From Aquabacterium fontiphilum (GTDB lineage: Bacteria; Pseudomonadota; Gammaproteobacteria; Burkholderiales; Burkholderiaceae_C), in assembly GCF_009909205.1 (NCBI RefSeq), contig NZ_JAAAPN010000004.1, positions 1 to 64,000 on the forward strand: a DNA stretch of 64,000 nt, written 5' to 3'. This document shows, one piece after another, positions 18,354-26,722 of the stretch; positions within the stretch are counted from its first letter, which is position 1; every line of letters starts with the position of its first letter. The position numbers and the translations under genes were made by a program. The notes under the pieces are model-generated. The model made no database searches and had not been told where the DNA came from. It saw only the letters and a program-made list of their open reading frames with translations.

Positions 18354-19586
18354 TCAGGGACGCTGCATCTGGCACGACGTGGGCGTGCTGGACACGTACG
18401 CATCGAAGGCCTTCACGGGTGCGAAAGTCATGCCAGTGCCTTCGACGTTGTAGGCGTTCTTGGCATCGACCGGCTGCCAGCGTGCGATGTACAGCGGCTG
18501 CTGAAGCTGGTGGTCGGTCTTGCGCATCTCCACGTCGCCGTTGAAGCTCTTGAACTTCAGACCAGACATCGCTTGCGCCACCTTGACCGGATCGGTCGTC
18601 TTGGCGCGGGCCATGCCTTCGGACAGCATCACCAGCGCGTGGTAAGTCGCAGCCGAGTAGTAATCATCATTGAAGCGCTTCTTGAAGTCGCCCACGAGCT
18701 GACCATAGATGCCGCCCATGTTGTAGTGACCGTAGCCCACCTGGAACACACGGCCGTCTGCCGCCTTGCCCAGCGCCGTGGGCGTGCCACCGAAGTTGGC
18801 GTAGTAGGTGTAGAAGTTGGCCTGCAGACCCGCATCGTTGGCCGCCTTCACCAGCAAGGCCAGATCCGAGCCCCAGTTGCCGGTGATCACCGTGTCTGCA
18901 CCGGAAGCCTTGATCTTGGCCACATAGGGCGCGAAGTCGCGCACCTGGGCCAGCGGGTGGAGGTCATCGCCCACCACCTGGACGTCAGGCCGCTTGCGCT
19001 GCAGCATGTTCTTGGCGAACTTGGAAACCTGCTGGCCGTGGGCGTAGTTCTGGTTGATCAGGTAGACCTTCTTGACGTTGGGCTGGTCTTTGATGAAGGT
19101 GGTCATCGCCTCCATCTTCATGGAGGTGTCGGCGTCCAGCCGGAAGTGCCAGAAGCTGCACTTGCTGTTGGTCAGGTCGGGGTCAACCGCAGCGTAGTTC
19201 AGGAAGACAACTTCCTTGCCGGGGTTGCGGGCATTGTGCTTGTTGATGCCGTCCACCAGGGCCAGCGCAGCGCCAGAGCCGAGACCCTGCACCACATAGC
19301 GCACGCCCTGGTCGATGGCCGAGCGCAGTGCGTTCAGCGTTTCAGCCGGGCTGAGCTTGTTGTCGATGGTGACGATTTCGAACTTCACGCCGGCCGGGTT
19401 GTTGGCATTGAGCCGCTCGGCCACGAACTGGAAGCTCTTGACCTGGTTCTGGCCCACGCTGGCCATCAGGCCTGACAGCGGATCGATCCAGGCGATCTTC
19501 ACGGTCTCGCCCTTCTGGGCCATGGCCGCACCCGCTGACAGCGATGCTGCCACCAACACACTCAATGCGCGTACTCGGAATCCCAT
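18354..19586 (-). CDS. Branched-chain-type ABC transporter substrate-binding protein
   Basis: A 410-aa periplasmic binding protein with signal peptide (about 1-23, ending AGAAMA-QKG) and a Leu/Ile/Val-binding fold (VKIAWIDPLSGLMASVGQNQ). It should capture the ligand for LivHMGF. The start at 19586 is supported by GAGGAG 8 nt upstream. The ligand need not be an amino acid: neighbours are an acyl-CoA ligase and beta-oxidation enzymes, and such clusters commonly import aromatic or organic acids. The promoter region carries two inverted repeats and an ATTTACCCC box shared with the ligase promoter. Confidence 0.92.
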   Translation of the reverse strand: MGFRVRALSVLVAASLSAGAAMAQKGETVKIAWIDPLSGLMASVGQNQVKSFQFVAERLNANNPAGVKFEIVTIDNKLSPAETLNALRSAIDQGVRYVVQGLGSGAALALVDGINKHNARNPGKEVVFLNYAAVDPDLTNSKCSFWHFRLDADTSMKMEAMTTFIKDQPNVKKVYLINQNYAHGQQVSKFAKNMLQRKRPDVQVVGDDLHPLAQVRDFAPYVAKIKASGADTVITGNWGSDLALLVKAANDAGLQANFYTYYANFGGTPTALGKAADGRVFQVGYGHYNMGGIYGQLVGDFKKRFNDDYYSAATYHALVMLSEGMARAKTTDPVKVAQAMSGLKFKSFNGDVEMRKTDHQLQQPLYIARWQPVDAKNAYNVEGTGMTFAPVKAFDAYVSSTPTSCQMQRP

Positions 19587-19621
19587 TGCTATCTCCTCAG
19601 TTGTCAGCAGTGACTTACGCA

Positions 19622-19666
19622 ATTTACCCCCCTCAAACACGGGAGTCCTTTGGGGTTGACCCCTAA
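19622..19666 (-). promoter_or_regulatory. Regulatory boxes upstream of the binding-protein gene (shared with the ligase gene)
   Basis: ATTTACCCC (19622-19630) and the near-palindrome GGGGTTGACCCCTAA (19652-19666) lie 36-80 nt upstream of the binding-protein ATG. The same two boxes in the same order occur upstream of the acyl-CoA ligase at 21543-21577, with spacing that differs by about one helical turn. This suggests a common activator or repressor. Confidence 0.55.
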
Positions 19667-19688
19667 CTTGTGCACGACTTGCACAAGT
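19666..19688. repeat. 23-bp perfect inverted repeat upstream of the binding-protein gene
   Basis: ACTTGTGCA-CGACT-TGCACAAGT has 9-bp perfect arms and a 5-nt spacer, and directly abuts the GGGGTTGACCCCTAA box. It is a candidate operator; with a 5-nt loop it could also form a hairpin, but it lacks a T tract on either side. Confidence 0.55.
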
Positions 19689-19781
19689 CGGCGGCAGCCC
19701 GCATCGCGCTGCGCCAGAAAGGCGAAACACAAACGCGCACATGCACGCACAAACACGCAGGGGCTCTGCCCCGAAACAAAC

Positions 19782-19810
19782 AAAAACGCCCCGTGATCGG
19801 GGCGCGTTTT
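19782..19810 (-). terminator. Rho-independent terminator after the acyl-CoA ligase gene
   Basis: On the minus strand CGCCCC-GATCAC-GGGGCG is followed by five T (complement of 19782-19786). It starts about 10 nt after the ligase stop and so separates the ligase transcript from the transporter operon. Confidence 0.85.
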
Positions 19811-19816
19811 GAAACA

Positions 19817-21448
19817 TCAGGCAGTGGGCAACTTGTGGTCCTTGAAGCGCTCACGCAGTTGCAACTTCGAGATCTTGCCGGTCGCGGTGTGTGGGATTTC
19901 ATCCACAAAGACGACGTCGTCCGGCGTCTGCCACTTCGGGATCTTGCCGTCGTAGAAGGCGATCAGCTCTTCCTTGCTGACCTCGGCGCCCGGCTTCTTG
20001 ACGACCACCATCAGCGGACGCTCGTCCCACTTGGGATGGAAGCAGGCGATGGCGGCGGCTTCGTGCACGGCAGGGTGCGCCATCAGCACGTTCTCAAGGT
20101 CGATGGAGCTGATCCATTCGCCGCCGGACTTGATCACATCCTTGGAGCGATCGGTGATCTGCATGTAGCCGTCGGCGTCGATGGTGGCCACGTCCCCCGT
20201 GGGGAACCATCCGTCGTGCAGCGGCGACTTGTCGACATTGAAGTACCCGTTGACCACCCAGTGGCCCCGCACCTCCAGGTCGCCTGCAGCCTTGCCGTCC
20301 CAGGGCAACACATGGCCATCGCCGTCGACGATGCGCATGTCGATGCCGAACACCGACTTGCCCTGCTTTTCCAGGATCTTCTGCTTGGCTTCGGTCGGCA
20401 GATCGGCGTGCTTGGACTTCAGTCGACCCAGCGTGCCAATGGGCGACAGCTCGGTCATGCCCCAGGCGTGGATCACCTCGACGTTGTAGTCGTTCTCGAA
20501 GGTGCGGATCATCGCGGGCGGGCAGGCCGAGCCGCCGATGATCGTGGTCTTGAAGGTGCTGAACTTGAGGTTGTTGGCCTTGACGTGGTTGAGCAGGCCC
20601 AACCAGATGGTCGGCACGCCGGCCGACATCGTGACCTTCTCTTCCTCGAACAGGTTGTACAGCGAGGCTCCATCCAAGTGATGGCCGGGCATGACCAGCT
20701 TGCAGCCCACCAGTGCGGCCGCGTACGGAATACCCCAGGCATTGACGTGGAACATCGGCACCACGGGCAACACCACGTCGGTGGCCTTCAGGCACATGGC
20801 ATCGGGCAGGGCCGCAGCCATCGCATGCAACACGGTCGAGCGATGCGAGTAGACCGCACCCTTGGGGTTGCCAGTCGTGCCCGAGGTGTAGCAAATGCTC
20901 GCTGCAGCGTTCTCGTCAAAGGTGGGCCAGCTGTATTGGCCGTCTTCGGCCGCCAGCAGGTCTTCGTAGCAGTGCAGGTTGGTCAGTGCGGTTTCGCGGG
21001 GCATGCTCTCGCGGCCGCACATCAGCACGACGTGCTTGACCGTGGGCAGCATGGGGGCCAGCTTCTCGACCAGCGGGAAGATGTTCAGGTCGACGAAGAT
21101 GACCTTGTCTTGCGCGTCGTTGACGATCCACGCGACCTGTTGCGGGAACAGGCGGGGGTTGATCGTGTGGCACACCAGGCCCGAACCCGAGACGCCGTAA
21201 TAGATCTCGAGGTGACGGTAGCCATTCCAGGCCAGCGTACCGACGCGGTCGCCGGTCTGCAGCCCCAGGCGGGCCAGCGCCTGCGCGAGCTTGCGCGAAC
21301 GCGACTCGACTTCGGCCCAGGTCGTGCGATGCATGTCGCCTTCGACACGCTTGGACACGATCTCAATGTCACCGTTGTGCCGCGCTGCGTGCGTGAGCAG
21401 CGAGGAAATCATCAACGGCATCTGCATCATCTGGCCCATCAGGCTCAT
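19817..21448 (-). CDS. Fatty-acid--CoA ligase family protein (AMP-binding)
   Basis: A 543-aa adenylate-forming ligase. The P-loop-like [12 protein letters not shown], the A5-type GWGMTE-like segment [10 protein letters not shown], the TGD motif (WFPTGDVA) and the C-terminal lysine region (TGKISKLQL) are all visible. It activates a carboxylic acid to its CoA ester; relatives include medium/long-chain fatty-acid ligases and the 3-methylthiopropionyl-CoA ligase (DmdB) group. The start is fixed at 21448 by GGAGG eight nucleotides upstream; a start ten codons earlier would place this site inside the gene. It likely feeds the downstream beta-oxidation genes. Confidence 0.92.
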   Translation of the reverse strand: MSLMGQMMQMPLMISSLLTHAARHNGDIEIVSKRVEGDMHRTTWAEVESRSRKLAQALARLGLQTGDRVGTLAWNGYRHLEIYYGVSGSGLVCHTINPRLFPQQVAWIVNDAQDKVIFVDLNIFPLVEKLAPMLPTVKHVVLMCGRESMPRETALTNLHCYEDLLAAEDGQYSWPTFDENAAASICYTSGTTGNPKGAVYSHRSTVLHAMAAALPDAMCLKATDVVLPVVPMFHVNAWGIPYAAALVGCKLVMPGHHLDGASLYNLFEEEKVTMSAGVPTIWLGLLNHVKANNLKFSTFKTTIIGGSACPPAMIRTFENDYNVEVIHAWGMTELSPIGTLGRLKSKHADLPTEAKQKILEKQGKSVFGIDMRIVDGDGHVLPWDGKAAGDLEVRGHWVVNGYFNVDKSPLHDGWFPTGDVATIDADGYMQITDRSKDVIKSGGEWISSIDLENVLMAHPAVHEAAAIACFHPKWDERPLMVVVKKPGAEVSKEELIAFYDGKIPKWQTPDDVVFVDEIPHTATGKISKLQLRERFKDHKLPTA

Positions 21449-21522
21449 GGATCCACCTCCAAAGGTACACAGGGACATCGACCGTCGAATCTGGAAACAG
21501 ATAAGACCAGATCGATCAATCC

Positions 21523-21577
21523 ATCATAGACCGTGAGGCAGGATTTACCCCTGATACCGGACTAGGGATGACCCTAA
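21523..21577 (-). promoter_or_regulatory. Promoter and regulatory boxes of the acyl-CoA ligase gene
   Basis: ATTTACCCC (21543-21551) and TAGGGATGACCCTAA (21563-21577, containing TAGGG-N4-CCCTA) repeat the boxes found upstream of the binding-protein gene. On the minus strand a TATGAT hexamer (21523-21528) lies about 17 nt downstream of GGGTAA within the first box, so the box sits where a -35 would be. That placement suits an activator-dependent promoter. Confidence 0.5.
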
Positions 21578-21602
21578 ATCCGGAACTGACTACACGCGAT
21601 GT

Positions 21603-22340
21603 CTAGTCCAGAAAGCGTGCAAACGACGCGATCGGTTCGCGCTCGGTCAGCAGCGTGTTTTCGACGGCCGACGGATCCGCGTGACCCAAGGCCATGCCGC
21701 AGACCATCATGTGCTGCTCGGGATCCAGCCCCAAATGCGGCAGGATGACCGCATGGAAGTGATTCCACGCCGCCTGAGGGCAGGTGTCCAGCCCGCGGGC
21801 GCGCGCCGCCACCATGATGCTTTGCAGGAACATGCCGTAATCCAGCAGGCTGCCGCGGCCCATGATGCGGTTGATCGTGAAGATCAGCCCGACGGGCGCA
21901 TCGAAGAACATGAAGTTGCGAGCCTGCTGCATCTGCATGGCGAGCTTGTCGCCCTTGGCGATGCCCAGCAGACCATAGAGATCCCAACCCACCTTGCGCC
22001 GCCGATCAATGAAAGGCGAGACCCACTGCGCGGGGTAGTAGTCATACTGCTCGGTGTAACGACGGCTGGCGTCGCTGTCCATGGCCGCAGCCAGCACCTT
22101 GTCGACCAGCGCCTGGCGGCTGGCACCCGTGAGCACATGCACCTGCCACGGCTGGGTATTGGTGCCCGAAGGCGCACGGGAGGCCACCTGCAAAATGGCC
22201 TCGATCTCAGCGCGCGTCACCGGCGTGGGCAGGAAGCGGCGCATCGATCGCCGCGAAGTGATGGCGTGATCCACCGCCGCCACGCCTTCCGGCGTCACGG
22301 CATCGGGCTCACGCGGGCAGGAGGCGGGGTGGTCTGACAT
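21603..22340 (-). CDS. Nitroreductase-family protein
   Basis: A 245-aa FMN-dependent nitroreductase-fold protein. The N-terminal SRRSMRRFLPTPV and RAPSGTNTQPW segments (about 29-64) form the flavin phosphate site, and the C-terminal CGMALGHAD is typical. The family reduces nitro compounds, quinones or enones with NAD(P)H; the substrate here is not known. It is the third gene of a tight minus-strand operon, 6 nt after the thioesterase. Confidence 0.9.
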   Translation of the reverse strand: MSDHPASCPREPDAVTPEGVAAVDHAITSRRSMRRFLPTPVTRAEIEAILQVASRAPSGTNTQPWQVHVLTGASRQALVDKVLAAAMDSDASRRYTEQYDYYPAQWVSPFIDRRRKVGWDLYGLLGIAKGDKLAMQMQQARNFMFFDAPVGLIFTINRIMGRGSLLDYGMFLQSIMVAARARGLDTCPQAAWNHFHAVILPHLGLDPEQHMMVCGMALGHADPSAVENTLLTEREPIASFARFLD

Positions 22341-22346
22341 GGCGTC

Positions 22347-22802
22347 TCAGGTCGGGTTGGCGGGCTGCAGGCGCTGCAAGGCAGCCAGGAAGTCATCGGG
22401 CAAGGCCACCGGGCGACGTGTCTCGCGGTCGACATACACGTGCACAAAATGGCCACAGGCCGCCGTCTGCGACTCGCCCGCCTCGAACAGCCCGATCTCA
22501 TAGCGCACGCTGCTCTTGCCAATGTGAGCCACGCGGATCCCCGCCTCGACGTTGCGCGGGAAGGCCAGCGGCGCGAAATAGTTGCAGTGGGTCTCGATGA
22601 CGAGCCCGATCACCGGCCCGGCGTGGATATCGAGCACGCCTGCCTCGATCAGGTAGCGGTTGACCGCCGTGTCGAAGTAGCTGTAGTACGTCACGTTGTT
22701 GACGTGGCCATACACATCGTTGTCCATCCAGCGGGTGGTGATGGTGCTGAAGTGGGCGTAGGCCGCCCGGTCCTGGGGTTGCGGTCTGCTCATGCGTCGC
22801 AT
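22347..22802 (-). CDS. Acyl-CoA thioesterase, YbgC/4-hydroxybenzoyl-CoA type
   Basis: A 151-aa hotdog-fold protein with the 4HBT signature [22 protein letters not shown] (about 23-44), which includes the catalytic Asp. It hydrolyses acyl- or aroyl-CoA esters in the cytoplasm. The ATG at 22802 is 3 nt past the upstream stop (TGAATAATG); an internal ATG at 22793 is equally plausible. It sits between the deacetylase-like and nitroreductase genes in one operon. Confidence 0.88.
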   Translation of the reverse strand: MRRMSRPQPQDRAAYAHFSTITTRWMDNDVYGHVNNVTYYSYFDTAVNRYLIEAGVLDIHAGPVIGLVIETHCNYFAPLAFPRNVEAGIRVAHIGKSSVRYEIGLFEAGESQTAACGHFVHVYVDRETRRPVALPDDFLAALQRLQPANPT

Positions 22803-22805
22803 TAT

Positions 22806-23732
22806 TCATGAAGCAGCCGCGCCGTGTCGCCGCCGCCACGAGGCGAGCGCCGCGCCGACCGTCTGGGCCTGTACGGCCACCATGGCGGTCAGGTCTGTGC
22901 CGTAGCCCCCCGCCATGCACATCACCAACGGGCAGCGCCAGCGTTCGGCCAGCATCAGCACGCGCTCGTCACGCGCCTGAACGCCCGCATCGGTGATCGC
23001 CAGGCGGCCGAGACGATCGCCCTGGTGCACATCCGCGCCGGCAAGGTAGAAGACCCCGTCGAACGGCTGCCGCTCGTGCCACGCGACCAGCCGTTGCAAG
23101 GCATCATCAAGGGCGGCCAGGTAGGTGGCATCGTCGCACTGGTCGGGCAGGCCGATATCGAGGGCGCTGGCCACCTTGCGGAAAGGAAAGTTGCGCTCGC
23201 CGTGCAGCGACACGGTCACCACATCGGCATCGCCTGCGAAGATGGCGGCGGTGCCATTGCCCTGGTGGACATCCAGATCAACCACCGCAAAGCGCCGGCC
23301 TTCGCCACGCGACTGGGCGCGGCGCACCGCCACCGCCACATCGTTGAACACGCAAAAGCCGCCCCCCGCATCGGCGCTGGCGTGGTGGGTGCCGCCCGCA
23401 AGGTTGACGGCAACGCCGTCCACGCATGCAGCCTCCCAGGCCGCCACGGTGGCACCCACCGAGCGCAACGACCGTTCGACCCACATGGGCGACCACGGAA
23501 AGCCGATCTCGCGCTGCGCGGCCGGACTGAGGCTGCCGGTTCGCACGGCCTCGACATAGCTGGACGTGTGTACGCGCAGCAGATCGGCCAGCGCCGCCCC
23601 GGGCGCTTCGCGGAGCACCACCTCGGGCAGCGTGGCGGCCACCCGCTCGCGCAGCAAGCGGTACTTCTGCATCGGAAAGCGGTGGCCCGCCGGCAGCTCG
23701 GGCTCGAAACGGTCGCTGTGGAAGGCCTGCAT
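22806..23732 (-). CDS. Histone-deacetylase-family protein (class IV-like)
   Basis: A 308-aa member of the arginase/deacetylase fold. The active-site His pair is at 116-117 (GGTHHASA), the zinc ligands are D154 and H156 in DLDVHQGNG, and a second ADVHQGD plus a GGYG loop complete the site. Bacterial relatives deacetylate small molecules such as acetylpolyamines, or proteins including acyl-CoA synthetases. It is first in the operon and divergent from a TetR regulator gene, whose operator lies 90 nt upstream. Confidence 0.92.
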   Translation of the reverse strand: MQAFHSDRFEPELPAGHRFPMQKYRLLRERVAATLPEVVLREAPGAALADLLRVHTSSYVEAVRTGSLSPAAQREIGFPWSPMWVERSLRSVGATVAAWEAACVDGVAVNLAGGTHHASADAGGGFCVFNDVAVAVRRAQSRGEGRRFAVVDLDVHQGNGTAAIFAGDADVVTVSLHGERNFPFRKVASALDIGLPDQCDDATYLAALDDALQRLVAWHERQPFDGVFYLAGADVHQGDRLGRLAITDAGVQARDERVLMLAERWRCPLVMCMAGGYGTDLTAMVAVQAQTVGAALASWRRRHGAAAS

Positions 23733-23791
23733 GCTGCCAGCTTACGCCTGGAGCACGGCGCGCCAGACCGCCGCGGCATCTTGCCCACGGA

Positions 23792-23839
23792 TTGACCCAC
23801 GGGCGGGCGCGCCGCTACATTACTGACCCACTGGTCAGT
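23792..23839 (+). promoter_or_regulatory. tetR promoter and TetR-type operator
   Basis: TTGACC (23792-23797) and TACATT (23816-23821), 18 nt apart, form a plausible promoter for the plus-strand tetR gene. Directly after the -10 lies ACTGACC-CACT-GGTCAGT (23822-23839), a perfect 7-bp inverted repeat placed over the expected transcription start. This is the geometry expected for autorepression, and the site also lies in the control region of the divergent deacetylase operon. Confidence 0.75.
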
Positions 23840-23852
23840 TTGCAGTTCTGTC

Positions 23853-24563
23853 TTGACGCAGCCCACGCTCTGCGGCGCCGCCGCTTCCACGCACCCGTCG
23901 CCAACCGACCCTGGCGTGACGCCGCCACTTCGCCGTCGGCGCAAGGACGAACGCCCGCAGGAACTGCTGGACGCCGCTCTGGACCTCTTCGTCGAGAAAG
24001 GCCTGGCGGCCACGCGTGCCGAAGATGTGGCCCGACGTGCGGGGGTGTCCAAAGGCACGCTCTATCTCTACTACCCAGGCAAGGATGCGCTGTTCAAGGC
24101 CGTCGTGCGGCACTACCTTGCCCAGGTCATCGTCGAGGGCGGCGAGATCGCAGACGGATTTGAAGGGGCCACGCCAGCCTTGCTGCACCATCTGGCCCGC
24201 ACCTGGTGGGCCCGCATTGGCGCATCAAAGGCATCGGGCCTGCTGTTGCTGATTCTCAGCGAGGCACGCGCCTTTCCAGATCTTGCGCAGTTCTACCTCG
24301 ACGAGGTGGTCGCCCCCTGCCATGCCTTGCTGTCACGCGTGGTGGAGCGTGGCGTGGCGCGAGGCGAGTTCCGCCATGTAGACGTGTCGTCGGTGGTGCA
24401 CGCGCTGATCGCGCCCGCGCAATTCGTGGTGCTGTACCGACAGTGCACGGCCGTCTGCGCCCGCAATCCGGTGCCGCTGGATCCTGAGCAATTCATGACG
24501 ACACAGATCGATTTGCTGCTCGGCGGCCTGATCGTGACGCCATCACACCCCCGCTCTTCTTAG
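23853..24563 (+). CDS. TetR/AcrR-family transcriptional regulator
   Basis: A one-domain-plus-ligand-pocket repressor: helix-turn-helix near residues 35-80 (LLDAALDLFVEKG...VSKGTLYLYYPGKDALF) and a C-terminal helical domain. Starting at the TTG (23853) gives 236 aa; a GTG at 23916 gives 215 aa, closer to the family norm. Neither has an obvious ribosome-binding site. It probably binds the palindrome in its own promoter and controls the divergent deacetylase-thioesterase-nitroreductase operon. The inducer is unknown. Confidence 0.9.
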   Translation: MTQPTLCGAAASTHPSPTDPGVTPPLRRRRKDERPQELLDAALDLFVEKGLAATRAEDVARRAGVSKGTLYLYYPGKDALFKAVVRHYLAQVIVEGGEIADGFEGATPALLHHLARTWWARIGASKASGLLLLILSEARAFPDLAQFYLDEVVAPCHALLSRVVERGVARGEFRHVDVSSVVHALIAPAQFVVLYRQCTAVCARNPVPLDPEQFMTTQIDLLLGGLIVTPSHPRSS

Positions 24564-24618
24564 AATTCCAGGTTTATCTGGCTTCAATTCCTTTATCGTC
24601 TCCCGTAGGATGCCCCGC

Positions 24619-25272
24619 ATGAACGTCGAACAAGCCCGCTTCAACATGATCGAGCAGCAGATCCGCCCCTGGGAGGTGCTCGATGGCTCGGTGCTCAGCC
24701 TTCTGTCGGTCATCCGACGTGAGGACTTTGTGCCGCAAGCGCAACAGGCGCTGGCTTTCATGGACCTCGAGATCCCGCTGGGTCAAGGGCGCGCCCTGCT
24801 GGCGCCCCGGGTGGAAGCGCGCATGGTCCAGGACCTGCAACTCAGCAAGCGTGATACCGTGCTGCAGATCGGCGCCGCAACCGGCTTTGTGACTGCGCTG
24901 CTGGCACACAAGGCCCAGCGGGTCATTGCGCTCGAAGCCGACCCCGTGCTGGCCGCCCAGGCCCGCGCGAACCTGCGCACCGCAGCCGTCAACAATGCCG
25001 AGGTGGTCGAGGGCGACGGCCACGCTGGCCTGCCCGCGCAAGGGCCGTTCGACGCCATCCTCCTCAACGGCTCGGTGGCCGATGTCCCGGCCGTGCTGTT
25101 TGAGCAACTGCGCGATGGCGGTCGCCTGCTGGCCATCGTCGGGCACGAGCCCATGATGCGCGCGACCCTGTTCACGCGCGTCGGCGCGGGCCAGATCCGT
25201 CGAGAGGAACGCTTCGACACGCTGGCGCCACGCCTGCCCGGCTTCGCCGAGCCGAGCCGCTTCACATTCTGA
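24619..25272 (+). CDS. Protein-L-isoaspartate O-methyltransferase-family protein
   Basis: A 217-aa SAM-dependent methyltransferase of the PCMT family. The SAM-binding motif VLQIGAATGF is near 79-88 and the N-terminal NMIEQQIRPW opening is typical of the shorter PCMT-like branch found before tolC in many Proteobacteria. In true PCMT the motif is usually VLEIGTGSGY, so enzymatic repair of isoaspartate is not certain. The start at 24619 fits an AGGA nine nucleotides upstream, whereas the ATG at 24610 overlaps it. Confidence 0.88.
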   Translation: MNVEQARFNMIEQQIRPWEVLDGSVLSLLSVIRREDFVPQAQQALAFMDLEIPLGQGRALLAPRVEARMVQDLQLSKRDTVLQIGAATGFVTALLAHKAQRVIALEADPVLAAQARANLRTAAVNNAEVVEGDGHAGLPAQGPFDAILLNGSVADVPAVLFEQLRDGGRLLAIVGHEPMMRATLFTRVGAGQIRREERFDTLAPRLPGFAEPSRFTF

Positions 25273-25327
25273 TCAGCGGCAGGCAGTCCGCTCCGCCACC
25301 GCTCCCCACCGCTTACCGAGGTACTTT

Positions 25328-26722
25328 ATGCTGTTCACGCCCCCCTCCCGTGTCGCCGCACTCCGCCCACGGGGCCTGCGACGGTGTGCCCTGGCGCTGG
25401 CCGCCAGCGCCGTGCTGTCGGGCTTGGGGTCGGGAGCCGCCCACGCCGAGGATCTGCTGAGCCTGTACCAGGCCGCGCGCGCCCACGACGCGGGCTTTCT
25501 TGCCGCACAGGCCCAGGCCGAAGCGGCGCGCTACAAGGCGGAACAGGCCAAGGCCCTGCAGCGGCCGTCGGTGGCGCTGCAGGCCAGCATCAACCGCAGC
25601 AAGTACGACTCCGACGTTCCGCCGTTCCCGCCGACGGTGTCGTCCTCAGACGCCATATCCACCAACAAGCGGGTCGGCGTGGTGGCCCGCCAGCCGCTGT
25701 ACAACGCCGGCAATCAGGCCCAGGTGGACCAGGCCGAGCAATCGTTGGTGGTGGCCCAGGCCGACCTGCAGACTGCCGAGCAGGATCTCATCGTGCGGCT
25801 GACCCAGGCCTACTTCGATGTGCTGGCCGCTCGCGACGTGCTGCAGACCACGCAGGCCAACAAGAAGGCCCTGGACGAACAGCTCGCCGCCGCCAAGCGC
25901 AGCTTCGAGGTGGGCAACGCCACCATCACCGACACGCGCGAGGCTCAGGCCCGTTTCGATCTGGCCACCGCCCAGGAGCTGGCTGCAGCCAACGACTTGC
26001 GTGTCAAGCAATTGGCGCTGGACCAGCTGGTCGGCAAATCGCAGGTCTCGCCTGATCCGCTGGCCAATCCTTCCGCGCTCGACGCACTGGCCGTGGGCGA
26101 CATGGAAGAGTGGGTGCAACGCACACAGACCGCACCGCTCGTGCGCAAAGCGGAAACCGGCTTGCGCGTGGCCGAGCTCGAAGTGACGCGCGTGCGGGCC
26201 GGCCACCGTCCGACCGTCGACCTCGTGGGCAACGTGACACGCGCCGATGTTGATTCGAACGCTCTGACAGCACGCACCTCCGGCGGTGACGGCACGAGCG
26301 CGTCGATCGGAGTCGAGATGAACATGTCGCTGTATGCGGGTGGCGCCATTCAGAACCAAGTCCGCGAAGCGCTGGCGCTGGTCGAGCGGTCGCGCCAGGA
26401 GCTTGACCAAGCGCGCCGTGGCACGGCGCTGAGCGTCCGGCAGGCCTTCCTGGCCGTGCAGTCCGGCCTGGCGCAAGTCAAGGCATATGAGGCAGCCGAA
26501 TCGTCGGCCCGGCTCGCGCTGGAGGCCACGCAACTCGGCTACCGGGTGGGCGTGCGGATCAACAAGGATGTGCTGGACGCACAGACTCAGCTGACAAGCA
26601 CGCAGAAGGATCTGTACAAGGCCCGCTATGACGTCATCGTGGGCAGCGTACGACTGCGTCAGGCCAGCGGCAGCCTGAGCGCCGAAGACGTCAGCGCGCT
26701 CAACAAGCTGCTTGCGAACTGA
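25328..26722 (+). CDS. tolC: TolC-family outer-membrane efflux protein
   Basis: A 464-aa outer-membrane channel subunit with an N-terminal signal peptide (cleaved near residue 40, AAHA-EDLL) and two tandem OEP repeats of long alternating helices, including the end motif GYRVGVRINKDVLDAQTQL. It works with ABC or RND pumps and type I secretion systems; none is adjacent. GAGGT lies 8 nt before the ATG. Its end overlaps the convergent histidine-kinase gene by 23 bp. Confidence 0.93.
   Translation: MLFTPPSRVAALRPRGLRRCALALAASAVLSGLGSGAAHAEDLLSLYQAARAHDAGFLAAQAQAEAARYKAEQAKALQRPSVALQASINRSKYDSDVPPFPPTVSSSDAISTNKRVGVVARQPLYNAGNQAQVDQAEQSLVVAQADLQTAEQDLIVRLTQAYFDVLAARDVLQTTQANKKALDEQLAAAKRSFEVGNATITDTREAQARFDLATAQELAAANDLRVKQLALDQLVGKSQVSPDPLANPSALDALAVGDMEEWVQRTQTAPLVRKAETGLRVAELEVTRVRAGHRPTVDLVGNVTRADVDSNALTARTSGGDGTSASIGVEMNMSLYAGGAIQNQVREALALVERSRQELDQARRGTALSVRQAFLAVQSGLAQVKAYEAAESSARLALEATQLGYRVGVRINKDVLDAQTQLTSTQKDLYKARYDVIVGSVRLRQASGSLSAEDVSALNKLLAN

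Noticed and set aside
19759..19773. Small GGGGCTCTGCCCC hairpin beside the ligase terminator
   Set aside because: The stem is short and there is no T tract; the neighbouring CGCCCC/GGGGCG terminator explains the region.
26700..26722. 23-bp overlap of convergent tolC and histidine-kinase genes
   Set aside because: Both reading frames are well supported and short convergent overlaps are common in compact genomes.
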